A stretch of 49,676 bases of DNA from contig JADKDU010000015.1 in assembly GCA_016714495.1 (NCBI GenBank), positions 1-49,676 of the forward strand, in the 5' to 3' direction. The notes below the pieces were generated by a model. The model ran no database searches. It worked only from the letters and a program-made list of their open reading frames with translations, and had not been told where the DNA came from. Position numbers and translations under genes: made by a program. This DNA is from Hyphomonadaceae bacterium. Its GTDB lineage: Bacteria > Pseudomonadota > Alphaproteobacteria > Caulobacterales > Hyphomonadaceae. The number at the start of each line of letters is the position of its first letter. The stretch's first letter is position 1. Positions 29,140 through 37,176 of the stretch are shown here, piece after piece.

Positions 29140-29205
29140 TTGGGCGATGAATTGCCGGATCAGAAGGGCAGAAGCGACTGGCAACATACGAGCGCCGCTG
29201 CCATT
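29140..29205 (+). repeat. dispersed repeat, type b, copy 1
   Basis: After the shared head TTGGGCGA it reads TGAATTGCCGGATCAG, AAGGGCAGAAGCGACTGGCA and ACATACGAGCG. The same string, lightly changed, follows TIR module 2 at 45489-45546. The stretch from here to 29364 holds no gene. Confidence 0.65.
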
Positions 29206-29364
29206 GGCAACATCATTACAGGCTAGGCGAAGTCGGGCTCGATTCCGCTGGATAGCGCCCAAGAGACTCGCGACCGGGTTCGTACCATGCGGCTAGGGTC
29301 CGGGTTGCGTGTGCGCGAGCCCGGCTTGGTTGCTCGCTATGGCAGCATCTATGCGTTACTGGTG

Positions 29365-29733
29365 TTAGGCGCCCGCAGGAGCGAGCAAGGACCTCATTCG
29401 CTTTGGATCTCGCTCGATCGCCAACAGCAGCGCTCGCGCCGGAGCGTCTGGTACCGATCGACGCTGCTCCCAGTCGCGTAGCGTCGTAAGTGGCAGGTGG
29501 AACGCCTCGGCAAACTCGCGTTGCGTTAGGCCCATACGCTCGCGCAATGCCTTGACGCGCGAGATGCGCCGCATTCTAGAGATCTGCGCCTTGGTCAAAG
29601 GAGCTGCATCCGGGTCGGCAATAGCAGCCTTGCGGACGTCAGAATCAGACATTGAGTTCAGGCGCTTCCAGTCCGTTGCGCCTGGGCGATCACCAGATTT
29701 CGCGGTCACCAGCGTAGTACCGGTCTTTTTCAT
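29365..29733 (-). CDS. HTH antitoxin-like protein, partner of BrnT
   Basis: The 122-aa protein ends in a helix-turn-helix (RVKALRERMGLTQREFAEAF and HLPLTTLRDWEQRRSVPDAP) of the type seen in HigA-like and BrnT-partner antitoxins, which bind DNA and neutralise the toxin. The N-terminal half has SMSDSDVRKAAIADPDAAPL, a BrnA-like toxin-binding element. The ATG at 29733 (MKKTGTTLV) is chosen over 29778 because the upstream residues lie deep within brnT. It overlaps the toxin gene by 44 bp. Confidence 0.75.
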   Translation of the reverse strand: MKKTGTTLVTAKSGDRPGATDWKRLNSMSDSDVRKAAIADPDAAPLTKAQISRMRRISRVKALRERMGLTQREFAEAFHLPLTTLRDWEQRRSVPDAPARALLLAIERDPKRMRSLLAPAGA

Positions 29734-29977
29734 GTTTCGTAGCTTTGCGGGCAGAAATGATGCGGCGGGTATCTTCATCGCGATAGGTGGCTACAACGAA
29801 GAGAACACCTCCGCTCGACATTCCGATGACGAGATCTCGCTCTTCTCCATAGTCGAAGCGATCGTCACCGTCTTCGATACGATCGGGATCCTCCAAGGCG
29901 CCAATTGCATCCCGAAAATCCACGCCGTGCAGCTGTAGATTAGAGGCGGCCTTTGCCTTGTCCCATTCGTATCGCAC
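29690..29977 (-). CDS. brnT: BrnT-family ribonuclease toxin
   Basis: The roughly 95-aa product matches BrnT: VRYEWDKAKAASNLQLHGVD near the start, FRDAIGALEDPDR, then VVATYRDEDTRRIISARKA before a basic tail. BrnT toxins are RelE-fold RNases that stop translation until neutralised by BrnA. The GTG at 29977 is preferred because the protein then begins with the conserved strand and a perfect palindrome lies just upstream. The ATG at 30013 would put that palindrome inside the coding region. Toxin first, antitoxin second is the normal brnTA order. Confidence 0.82.
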   Translation of the reverse strand: MRYEWDKAKAASNLQLHGVDFRDAIGALEDPDRIEDGDDRFDYGEERDLVIGMSSGGVLFVVATYRDEDTRRIISARKATKHEKDRYYAGDREIW

Positions 29978-29986
29978 AGGACCAGC

Positions 29987-30005
29987 AGTACCGGTTACCG
30001 GTACT
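29987..30005. promoter_or_regulatory. palindromic operator candidate for brnT operon
   Basis: A perfect 9-bp inverted repeat with one central base: AGTACCGGT-T-ACCGGTACT. It ends 9 bp before the chosen brnT GTG. brnTA operons are repressed by the antitoxin or complex binding palindromes in the promoter, so this is the obvious operator. Confidence 0.55.
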
Positions 30006-30121
30006 AACGTCAAGTCCTTGGATGCGTTACCGCATGACCGCTACGGGCGAGGTACGTGGATTGCTACCAGGACTGCCGAAATGGCCGGATTGGAGAGCAC
30101 CGGCCACTTCCGTTGAAGCCC

Positions 30122-30766
30122 TCAGAGGTCGACCTGTTCGGAAAGAGCCAAGGCGTCATCGACCTCCACGCCCAGATAACGAATGGTGCTTTCGAGCTTG
30201 GTGTGTCCCAGCAGGAGCTGGACGGCGCGTAGGTTGCCGGTCTTCCGGTAGATCATCGCCACCTTGGTTCGCCGCAGCGAATGCGTGCCGTAGGTGGCCG
30301 GATTGAGACCGATCGAACTTACCCAGCCTTGAACCAGCCTTGCGTATTGCCGGGTCGACAATCGCTCTGAAGATGCAAGGCGGCTGTGGAACAGGAAGTC
30401 AGAACCCGACAAGCCGTGCTTCTGGATCAGATCGCCAACCGCCGCCCGGGCCTGGTCGGTGATCTCGAACTGCACTGGCCGCCCGGTCTTCTTCTGCACA
30501 ATCGCCGCCCGGTTCTTGACCCTTCCAGCGACGGCCACGTCCTCCACTCGAAGTCGGACCAGATCACACCCTCGCAGCTTGCTGTCGATCCCGAGATTGA
30601 AGAGGGCGAGTTCACGAATCTTCCCCGCCATCTGGAGGCGAATGCGGATGGCCATGACCTCTTTCATCTTGAGGGCGGGTTTCTGGCCAGTGAGTTTCCT
30701 GCCTGTAGCAACATGAGCCCGACCGCCGGAGCGAGCCGGAGATTTGTGAACGAGTTCGAATGTCAT
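30122..30766 (-). CDS. short tyrosine recombinase/integrase
   Basis: The 214-aa protein has the catalytic domain of phage-type integrases: first Arg in GIDSKLRGCDLVRLRVEDV, the H-x-x-R box THSLRRTKVAM, LLGHTKLESTIRYLG with the second His, and the nucleophile Tyr. The N-terminal arm is very short (about 50 aa), so the core-binding domain is reduced; proteins of this size are found in many proteobacterial islands. The start at 30766 (MTFELVHKSPA) is preferred over 30919. It is a candidate recombinase for the repeat-bounded modules, but it lacks the extra helix region of integron IntI. Its gene is intact among many broken ones. Confidence 0.82.
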   Translation of the reverse strand: MTFELVHKSPARSGGRAHVATGRKLTGQKPALKMKEVMAIRIRLQMAGKIRELALFNLGIDSKLRGCDLVRLRVEDVAVAGRVKNRAAIVQKKTGRPVQFEITDQARAAVGDLIQKHGLSGSDFLFHSRLASSERLSTRQYARLVQGWVSSIGLNPATYGTHSLRRTKVAMIYRKTGNLRAVQLLLGHTKLESTIRYLGVEVDDALALSEQVDL

Positions 30767-31001
30767 CGTCGTGAGCCTTCTGCTCACCCGCCCGCACCAT
30801 GCCGGCGGGGGGCGACATGCTAGGTGGGCTCGGCTCCGATTCCGAATGACTTCAATTGGTGGCGTAGGGCGGTCGTGGGCTGATGGCCGTACGCGCGAGT
30901 CGGGACCCGAAGCTGACATTCGTCATCCTCCGACCAGGCTACGGTTGGGCCGCCTTCAGCTCCCGACAGAACGGAACATCTTCGCTCTCGCAGGCATCCG
31001 G
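30767..31001. other. gap upstream of integrase
   Basis: No gene is recognised. Minus-strand frames near 30930-31000 continue the similarity of the next entry beyond its stop codon (PDACESEDVPFCRELKAA), suggesting a nonsense-truncated gene end. Confidence 0.35.
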
Positions 31002-31175
31002 CTAGGTCTTGGTGGCGCGCCAGTTATCCATCAGCACCAGCCTCTCGACCAGCGGCAGAAAGCGCGGATCAGCCCGCATGGCGCGGGTGGGCGGCCAGAA
31101 GAGTGCCGCGATTGCATCCTGCCGTTCAGGTGCGTTCAACACGCGATCACTCGGGTCGGCAAATCCGAGCCTCAT
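31002..31175 (-). pseudogene. C-terminal remnant of a TPR/signalling protein, 57 aa
   Basis: The frame reads MRLGFADPSDRVLNAPER, QDAIAALFWPPTRAMRADPR and FLPLVERLVLMDNWRATKT, then stops. The pattern W-P-x-x-x-A-x-R-x-D-P-R-F-x-x-L-v-x-x-L-x-L-x-D-x-W-R is the tail of TPR-containing winged-helix and adenylate-cyclase-like proteins, and the sequence after the stop continues it. The ATG overlaps the stop of the upstream membrane protein (ATGA), like the other junctions of this operon, so it may be translated as a short fourth product. Confidence 0.45.
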
Positions 31176-31573
31176 CGATCACGTGAGCGCAGATCCGCTT
31201 CGACCGCGGTGGCGTTTCGGCGGCTCGCTCGGTTTGCAAGCAACATTCCGACCGTTCCCCCAATCGCGCCCGTTGCGGTCGAGCTCAGCGTGCCTACAGC
31301 CAGCACAAACAGCGGCACATCTCCCAGCGCTGCGGAGACACCGATGCCAAGCAGGGCGCATACACCGCCAATGATCGCCGCCATGGCAACACGGCTCCCC
31401 CACCCCGTTGCTGCACTCTTTGAGTAGGCGAGCCCCGCGGCCAGGGAGATCGCCATTCCGCCTACTGCGAAGACGTTGTCCCTGATCAGCGGGACGTAGT
31501 GGCCCGCGACAACCATTGCCAATTGAGCGGCGAGCCCGAGCGCTGTCACAGTCAGCATGTGTCGCGTTCTCAT
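31172..31573 (-). CDS. small four-helix membrane protein, unknown function
   Basis: The 133-aa product has four predicted membrane helices: LTVTALGLAAQLAMVVAG, VFAVGGMAISLAAGLAYS, VAMAAIIGGVCALLGIGVS and VLAVGTLSSTATGAIGGTVG. The tail is basic and charged. I recognise no family. The ATG at 31573 overlaps the SRPBCC stop (ATGA), so it is translationally coupled in the tetR operon. A partner role for the SRPBCC protein or a transporter-like role is only inference. Confidence 0.7.
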   Translation of the reverse strand: MRTRHMLTVTALGLAAQLAMVVAGHYVPLIRDNVFAVGGMAISLAAGLAYSKSAATGWGSRVAMAAIIGGVCALLGIGVSAALGDVPLFVLAVGTLSSTATGAIGGTVGMLLANRASRRNATAVEADLRSRDR

Positions 31574-32217
31574 GGTTTGTCTCCGCTCTTCACCTTCTGG
31601 TTGGTTGTCTGTGCTTTTTCCTTGGCGGCGCGGTCGGCCCAATCGACTGGACCGCCCACAAATCTGGCTTTCAGTTCGGTCAGCGAATAGGCATTGGCCC
31701 ATTCGAACGTCCGATAGAGTTCGTCGAACTTCAGACCGGGGCCATAGCCCACGCCGGTCAGGGTGACCCTAGTACTGCGCGTATCCAGCGCTTCCAGTTC
31801 AATGATCACTGCTGTCCTTGCGAATTCCGCAGCGTTCGGAAATCCGGTTGGCGCCTGGACGTTTCGCATTACCAGCAATCGCTCGGGCACGTAGGCGGTG
31901 ATTTGGTTCCTGATATTGTCCGGCGAGCCCAGTTTGGCTGCGGTGTCGTAGTTGGTCTCGATGATCCCATCGACTTTCAACTCGACCGAGGCGAGCGGGG
32001 TCCCCCAACTGCGATAGCCTTCGGACGTCGTAAACGCCGCCCAGACCTCGGCGCGCGAGGCCGGAACAACGATCGACAATTGCATCGTTCGGTCGCCGGT
32101 GGCGGAAGCCGACGACGTGTTGAGAACATCCGGGAATTCATTCTTCTTGGCAGTCTGGGCGTTTCCGACCGAGACTAGCGCCATCGCTGCTGCGAGCGTG
32201 CAGATCAAGCGTTTCAT
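31570..32217 (-). CDS. SRPBCC/START-fold secreted protein
   Basis: The 215-aa protein has a signal peptide (MKRLICTLAAAMALVSVGNA) and then an AHSA1/SRPBCC-like domain: MQLSIVVPASRAEVWAAFTT, GYRSWGTPLASVELKVDG, IIELEALDTRSTRVTLTGVG and FEWANAYSLTELKARF. This helix-grip fold binds hydrophobic ligands; a periplasmic version is less common. It sits between tetR (ATGA overlap) and the membrane protein (ATGA overlap). Confidence 0.8.
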   Translation of the reverse strand: MKRLICTLAAAMALVSVGNAQTAKKNEFPDVLNTSSASATGDRTMQLSIVVPASRAEVWAAFTTSEGYRSWGTPLASVELKVDGIIETNYDTAAKLGSPDNIRNQITAYVPERLLVMRNVQAPTGFPNAAEFARTAVIIELEALDTRSTRVTLTGVGYGPGLKFDELYRTFEWANAYSLTELKARFVGGPVDWADRAAKEKAQTTNQKVKSGDKP

Positions 32218-32837
32218 CGACCTTTTCTCCGGCCGCTTTTCTTCGCCCCGACTGGCGCGGCCTCTTCCAGACGGGTGAGATATTCGCGCAGCTGTTCGAT
32301 GCAGGCATCGAATGCTTCAAGTGTGCGATGGGTGCGTGACTGCATCACGCCGCCTTCCATGACGGTCAGGATGAAAACGGCTAGCTTGTTGCGATCGAGG
32401 CGGCGTGGCAGTCGGGAGCCGGCATCTTCCAGACATTTCTGAACATGACCGACCCAGCCGACAAAATTGGACGACAGCAGTTCCCTCACGGGCGGGTCAG
32501 GTTCGTGCAGCTCAAGCGCTAGCGATCCGATGGGGCAGCCGTAGGCGCAGTCGCTAGCCTCAAGGAGAGAGCGATAACGGCCCAGCAGCGCGAAGATCCT
32601 TTCGATGGGATCATCAACCCCAGCCCAGGCAGGCTGCAGCAGCATGGGATAGATGCCGTCCCGGTAGGTTTCCAGAACCGCGAGGAGGACGTCCTGCTTG
32701 GTTGGGAAGAAGTGATACAGGCTGCCCGCATTGGCCTCGGCGGCCCGCAGGATGTCGGTGATCGACGTCGCCAGGTAGCCCTTCTCGCCGAAGAGCTGCA
32801 GCGCTGCATGGAGGATGCGTTCGCGCGTGGGTTCCAA
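32214..32837 (-). CDS. TetR/AcrR-family repressor
   Basis: The 207-aa regulator has a classic TetR DNA-binding domain (RERILHAALQLFGEKGYLAT and SITDILRAAEANAGSLYHFF, P-T-K-Q) and a C-terminal ligand domain with a cysteine pair (DCAYGCPIGSLA), as in many YcdC/AcrR-like members. It is the first gene of the operon with the SRPBCC and membrane proteins. Two 18-bp near-palindromes lie directly upstream, so autoregulation is expected. The inducer is unknown. Confidence 0.9.
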   Translation of the reverse strand: MEPTRERILHAALQLFGEKGYLATSITDILRAAEANAGSLYHFFPTKQDVLLAVLETYRDGIYPMLLQPAWAGVDDPIERIFALLGRYRSLLEASDCAYGCPIGSLALELHEPDPPVRELLSSNFVGWVGHVQKCLEDAGSRLPRRLDRNKLAVFILTVMEGGVMQSRTHRTLEAFDACIEQLREYLTRLEEAAPVGAKKSGRRKGR

Positions 32838-32848
32838 GCGTCATCTCT

Positions 32849-32866
32849 CTTGAACGATCATTCAAG
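32849..32866. promoter_or_regulatory. TetR operator candidate 1
   Basis: CTTGAA-CGATCA-TTCAAG, an 18-bp palindrome with 6-bp perfect arms, 12 bp upstream of the tetR start. It shares its right half (GATCATTCAAG) with the second site. Confidence 0.65.
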
Positions 32867-32871
32867 CACGT

Positions 32872-32889
32872 CTTGAGTGATCATTCAAG
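32872..32889. promoter_or_regulatory. TetR operator candidate 2
   Basis: CTTGAGTGATCATTCAAG, a near-perfect 18-bp palindrome whose centre is 23 bp from site 1, roughly two helical turns, so two TetR dimers could bind on nearly the same DNA face. The spacing also suits control of a divergent promoter for the AraC gene at 33004. Confidence 0.65.
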
Positions 32890-33003
32890 TGGGTGCATAG
32901 ATAGTTCATGCGCCCCATACTTACCGAGGCATCAGAGATTCGACGGCATTACTCCACCGGTGAGGTTGCGCATCGCTGGAACTGGCTGCGGACTTGAAAC
33001 CCA

Positions 33004-33762
33004 ATGCGAGACCAAACTCTTCAAATTCGCAGCGCTCGTGTCGACGTCCCCGGCGAGGCAATTGCTGGTCATCTTTACTTCTATCCCGCCGGGCTCGAGC
33101 AGCCACTTCATGAGCACGATGCGGCTCACATCTCGTTCCTGCTTCTCGGAAGCTTCGAGGAGCGTGTTCCTGCCAGGGCCGATGCGTTTGTCCTGGCCGG
33201 TCAAAACCTCGTTCGAAAAGCCGGGGCGCAGCACGGCGTTCGCTTCGGACCGCGGGGCGCCCTCATCCTAAGCGTTCACCAGTCGAATGGTGATGGGAGC
33301 AACCAAGCCGGGCGATCGGATAACTGGAACGCGACCGGTCAGATATGGGCAGCCGCGGCTGGAGCTCGATCAAGGCCCGTATCTCTTGCTCTCGATTCTT
33401 GTCCAACGCCACCAAAGCGCCCGGCCCGCGAGGACCCGTGCCCGATACCCGCCTGGCTAATCGAAGCGCGACAGGTGCTACTGGATCGATCGAGCAGTCT
33501 CTCGCTGACGGATCTGGCGCTGGAGTTTGGGGTTCATCGGGTTCATCTCTCGCGACAATTCGAGAGGTATTTCGGCGCACGGCCCACGACGATGCGGCTT
33601 CGCACGATGGCAGGGCAGGCGCTGTCGCTTGTTCTGAGCGAGAATCAGACACTGGCTTCAAGCGCGCTCGCTGCAGGGTTTTCGGATCAGGCCCACTTCA
33701 GCAGAGTCCTGAAGAGCCTGTGCGGGATGTCCCCTAACCAATTGTGCAAGCTACTCACGTAG
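33004..33762 (+). CDS. AraC-family transcriptional regulator
   Basis: The 252-aa protein has an N-terminal cupin-like sensing region (about residues 1-95, LYFYPAGLEQPLHEHDAAHI) and the paired helix-turn-helix of AraC proteins at the C terminus: SLTDLALEFGVHRVHLSRQF and TLASSALAAGFSDQAHFSRV, followed by LKSLCGMSPNQL. The gene is divergent from tetR across the two palindromes. It is followed by a CPBP protease and a secreted protein that may be its targets. The middle linker (residues 100-150) is Pro/Ala-rich. Confidence 0.85.
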   Translation: MRDQTLQIRSARVDVPGEAIAGHLYFYPAGLEQPLHEHDAAHISFLLLGSFEERVPARADAFVLAGQNLVRKAGAQHGVRFGPRGALILSVHQSNGDGSNQAGRSDNWNATGQIWAAAAGARSRPVSLALDSCPTPPKRPAREDPCPIPAWLIEARQVLLDRSSSLSLTDLALEFGVHRVHLSRQFERYFGARPTTMRLRTMAGQALSLVLSENQTLASSALAAGFSDQAHFSRVLKSLCGMSPNQLCKLLT

Positions 33763-33837
33763 GCGTCAGGTTTCATTCGTTCAAGACGGCCGAGCGTGTC
33801 GGGCTATCCTGGCGGCGGAATTCGATCCGGTGCCCGC

Positions 33838-34680
33838 ATGTCTTCTGCTCAACCTCCCGGAGCGCGGCAGTCTCAGCGACCGCTCGCAATGTTTGCTACG
33901 TTCTGGGTGCTCGCCTGCGCCATTAGCTGGCTGGCGTATGCATTCTCTGCCCCTTCAGATTCTGACGCAGAAACGGTATCCGCGCTGGTCCGCGATCCGC
34001 TGGGACTTGTCGCGAAATTTGGCCCGTCTATAGCCGGTGTGGTTGTCCTGGCGATCCCAGGCGCCGGCGCGCGCATCCTCTTCTGGGACGCAGCGAGACG
34101 GCTGCCGGCGGTACTCCTTGCGGCAGCCATTGGCGTGCCAGGCGCGATCACTCTTGGATCTCTTTGGTTGGCGGCCAGCGTGCAGGGGGTCGACAATTCG
34201 AGCCTCTTCGCGGCGTTCTCTCTTTTCGGGGCAGTCTATTGGATAGCCGTCAAGATTCTGCTCGGTGGCGGCCTGGGTGAAGAAATTGGCGTGCGAGGTG
34301 TGGCCCTTCCGTTGTTGCTGGACCGCATGGGACCTCGCCTCGCGAGTCTCATCCTGGGTGCTGCGTGGGCACTCTGGCACCTTCCTGCGCTCTGGGGCCA
34401 GCCTGCGGTTATCTGGATCGCACAACTCGTCCTAACAGTCTCAGTGAGCGTCATCCTTACCTTCGTCTGGGTTCGCTATGGTCCCAGCCTTCTTGTCGCA
34501 ATCATTTTTCATGGCGCGCTGAATGGGTGGGCTGCGTTCGCCGCCGCTGAGTGGGCTCCCAAAATCGAGGCGTTGGACGAGTGGCAAGTCATTCGTCTGC
34601 TGGCCCTCAGTGGTTTGGGCATCGCGTTGTTATCGCTGCGCTGGCTTCCGCGAAATCCCGAAGGAGAAACATCGAAATGA
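33838..34680 (+). CDS. CPBP-family intramembrane protease
   Basis: The protein of about 280 aa has six to eight membrane helices and the three CPBP (Abi/Rce1-like) motifs: GGLGEEIGVRGVALPLLL (E-E-x-x-x-R), WALWHLPALW (His) and IIFHGALNGW (His). These residues form the active site of glutamic-type membrane proteases, often linked to bacteriocin immunity or peptide maturation. A GTG at 33796 would lengthen it by 14 residues; the ATG at 33838 is used. It overlaps the next gene by 4 bp (ATGA). Confidence 0.82.
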   Translation: MSSAQPPGARQSQRPLAMFATFWVLACAISWLAYAFSAPSDSDAETVSALVRDPLGLVAKFGPSIAGVVVLAIPGAGARILFWDAARRLPAVLLAAAIGVPGAITLGSLWLAASVQGVDNSSLFAAFSLFGAVYWIAVKILLGGGLGEEIGVRGVALPLLLDRMGPRLASLILGAAWALWHLPALWGQPAVIWIAQLVLTVSVSVILTFVWVRYGPSLLVAIIFHGALNGWAAFAAAEWAPKIEALDEWQVIRLLALSGLGIALLSLRWLPRNPEGETSK

Positions 34681-35354
34681 CCGCCACGCGTAGCTATCAC
34701 CTATTGCACCTCATCCGCCGTGTCGTGCTCCGACTTGCCGTTCTTGGTTCCGTTCTCGGAAGCGCCGCTCACGCCGAAGAACGAACCGTTGAAGCGTCTG
34801 AAATGTTTCCGAAGCTGGAATCATATCTCGCCCTGCCGCCTGATCATCGAGACCGATTTCAGCCGCGATACGTTCTCTACGCCAAATCCGGCGACCTGCG
34901 AGGCGTCGAGGTCTGGATTTTGCTGGACGGGCGCCGCACCTCGATCCCGGTCTCGGAGTCCGGGTTGATCCTGAGATTGCCTAACAGATCAGAGCTTACC
35001 AGGGGAAAGGTTCAGCTGGTGTACGGAGACGGCGCCAGAATCGGCCTGCGCGTGGAATTGCAAGCGACACTGCCGGCTTCTGCCTCCTTGGAGGGCCAGG
35101 ACCTCGAACGCGCGCTTGCGCAAGCTAACGAAGGCATTCGCAGTGAAGCGGGATTGCTTGCTTTTCTGGCCCCCGGGCTCAATCGCTATGTCTTCGAAGG
35201 CGGGGAATACGGCGAGGTCATCTATTCCGATGGCCGCCGGGCGCCGCTGCCCTTGATCGATGGCCAGCCCTGTTACGAGCCGAAGCAAGGAAGGGCGATC
35301 AGTCTTATCCGTCTTGGGCGGGCGCCAACCTCTATAGTTATGAAGACGAAATGA
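34677..35354 (+). CDS. secreted protein of unknown function
   Basis: This 225-aa protein starts at an ATG overlapping the protease stop, with GGAGAA 8 nt upstream. A signal peptide (about residues 12-33, ending GSAAHAEE) is followed by a mixed alpha/beta region without cysteines except one near the C terminus (QPCYEPKQG). The stretch MFPKLESYLALPPDHRDRF and the end ALPLIDG-like region suggest a small periplasmic domain. I cannot name the family. Coupling to the CPBP protease suggests it could be a substrate or partner (inference). Confidence 0.65.
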   Translation: MTATRSYHLLHLIRRVVLRLAVLGSVLGSAAHAEERTVEASEMFPKLESYLALPPDHRDRFQPRYVLYAKSGDLRGVEVWILLDGRRTSIPVSESGLILRLPNRSELTRGKVQLVYGDGARIGLRVELQATLPASASLEGQDLERALAQANEGIRSEAGLLAFLAPGLNRYVFEGGEYGEVIYSDGRRAPLPLIDGQPCYEPKQGRAISLIRLGRAPTSIVMKTK

Positions 35355-35886
35355 TCGGTGCGCACTCTGGTAATGAGTTTCCCGCGCCACGTCCTCGGTG
35401 GTTCGATCGATGCGATCACCTGCCGCGTCCGCGAGGGCAGGATCAGCGGGAAGATTGGATAGACTCAGCCGTTTCGCCACAATCGCCGGTTCGGCCGACT
35501 CGGGCCCCTAAGGGGCCATTCGAGAATTTCGCCAAACGTGCCCATGACCATGTGCCAATTCTTGAAACGCCCAATTCTGGCCGACGCTTTCCGCGCCTCA
35601 GCTTGCTGCGTGCGTAAATAACATCAGCCGATCACAGTCTGATCGCGCTCATGCAAAATCGCAAATTTGCATTTCAGTGCGGCACGAACGCCATGTCTTT
35701 TTTCAGTATATTGCGGTGCCTTCAGAAATAGCGGCGCAAGCATGAGCGCTTAGGCAAAAGCGCGCCCATCGCAAAAGGAGTGGCGCTACGGATTGAGGGC
35801 GTTGCTTCGGGCGGCCGCACTCAAAGCCGGGAAGGCAAGACAGCAATCGTCGCGAACTACCCGCGCGTAACAGTAGGAGAAGCGCA
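35355..35886. other. intergenic region with a dispersed repeat
   Basis: It contains the type a repeat copy at 35454-35525 and then about 360 bp without a recognisable gene. An AT-rich stretch at 35640-35720 (GCAAATTTGCATTTC) probably carries the promoter of the gene at 35887; GTAGGAGAA just upstream of that gene is its ribosome binding site. Confidence 0.5.
35454..35525 (+). repeat. dispersed repeat, type a, shortened
   Basis: ATTGGATAGACTCAGCCGTT, then TCGCCACAATCGCCGGTTCG, then GGGCCCCTAAGGGGCCATTC. It keeps the internal head, the right arm TCGCCACAAT and the GGGCCC tail but lacks the first CCGCCGCAACGCAGC part. Confidence 0.65.
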
Positions 35887-36920
35887 GTGAGATATTCGTC
35901 GATACTGAGCGCATTGATTTGCGCACTGGCAGGAACGCCTGTGGCACTGGCGCAAAACTCACCCGCTTATGATCCTCCGAAGACAAGCTGGGGCGTACCG
36001 GACGTGCAGGGCGTCTATAGCACAGCCTCGCTCACGACCATGACGCGCCCCCCTGGGGCCTCTGTTTGATCATAAGCGTGGAAGAGCGCGACAAGATCTT
36101 CAACAAGAACATTTATACGCGCGTGTACAAGGATGAGAGCGCCCTCTCTGAGGCAAAGCTTCTGACGGATGCTAACCCGGATCGGGCTTACAACGTCTTC
36201 TGGATGGATCCGGGCGCGGACCTGGGGAAGATCAATGGACAATATCGCTCGTCCTGGATCGTCGAACCCGCCAACGGGCAGATCCCGTACATCGCGTCTC
36301 CCTCGGGCCGAGGGACGCGTCCCTCTGATGCCGCGGCGGAGGAACAGTTTGCGGATCTTCTAAGCGATAACCCCGAAGATCGCGCTCTTCCCGAGCGCTG
36401 CGTTTGGATGGGATTTATGGGACCGGGGCCGGTGTTGGGCAACGCACTGTACAACAACAACTTCCAGATCGTGCAGACGCCGGACAATGTGGTGATCTTG
36501 TCGGAAATGGCCCATGACGTGCGTGTTATTGCGATCAACACGACGCGCAATCCGGCGAGTCTGCCCAAATGGGGCGGCGACTCGATTGGTCACTACGAAG
36601 GCAATTCTCTGGTCGTCGAAACCATGAACGTCATGCCGCGTCAGAACAGCTTCATCTCTGAAAAAGGCAAGGTGATTGAGCGCTTCACGCGAATGAGCGA
36701 CGGTCGCGTCCTCTATCAATACACCGTCGAGGACCCTTCCAAATACACCCAACCATGGAAGGGCGAGATGCCGTTGAATATTTCCAACGGTCTCTACGAG
36801 TATGCCTGCCACGAAGGCAACTACGGCATGTCCAATCTGCTTTCCGGCGCACGTGCGTTTGAGCGCGAAGGCCGCAAGAACGGTGTACGGAAGCAGATTT
36901 TTGCTGGAGTCCCGGAGTAA
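35887..36920 (+). pseudogene. secreted protein of unknown function, one frameshift
   Basis: The ATG at 35887 (AGGAG 6-10 nt upstream) gives a signal peptide (SILSALICALAGTPVALAQ) and SWGVPDVQGVYSTASLTTMT, then RPPG, and stops after a shift in a C-run/G-run at about 36050-36065. The second frame continues LIISVEERDKIFNKNIYTRV, FWMDPGADLGKINGQYRSSW, GPGPVLGNALYNNNFQIVQT and YEGNSLVVETMNVMPRQNSF to the stop at 36920. Repaired, it is about 344 aa. The pattern PPxxWGVPDxQGVY with E-G-N-S-L-V-V-E-T is a common uncharacterised secreted family of proteobacteria. Its function is unknown. Confidence 0.7.
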
Positions 36921-37082
36921 GTTGGGCTTCGTGTGGCAGCGGCGTCCATCTTATTGCGGCGGCAGGATAGCCCAGGCCATCTCACCGCTTTTGGTCTCAC
37001 GGGCGTCGCTACCGTCGACGCAATCACTCGAAGGACGCTCGGTGCTCCGAGGGTAATTTCTTCGATCTTTCCACCCAGTTAG

Positions 37083-37109
37083 TTGGCGGCGCGCCTTTGA
37101 CGCCGCCAA
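37083..37109. terminator. hairpin between the secreted protein and the TonB receptor
   Basis: A perfect 9-bp GC-rich stem (TTGGCGGCG and CGCCGCCAA) has a 9-nt loop. No U-tract follows, so it may be an attenuating or stabilising hairpin rather than a strict intrinsic terminator. It is the only structure noticed between 36921 and 37176. Confidence 0.5.
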
Positions 37110-37176
37110 GGATGCGAAAACAGAAAATCATTCGTTGCGCGTAGTGCTACTAAAAACACGTGAACTGGGGACAACA

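Larger units (their letters stand above)
27735..29147 (+). repeat. receiver module, copy 2
   Basis: Second copy of the block at 20003-21430. It follows TIR module 1 directly, ends at ATTGGGCGA, and is joined there to a different (type b) repeat. Confidence 0.85.

Noticed and set aside
30122..30766. Calling the short recombinase the dusA-specific integrase of the island
   Set aside because: dusA integrases are about 400 aa and usually lie next to the dusA junction; this protein is 214 aa and lies 11 kb away from it.
31021..31172. Free-standing plus-strand gene in the integrase upstream region
   Set aside because: The protein-like signal is on the minus strand (tail of a TPR-type protein); the plus-strand frame has no motif.
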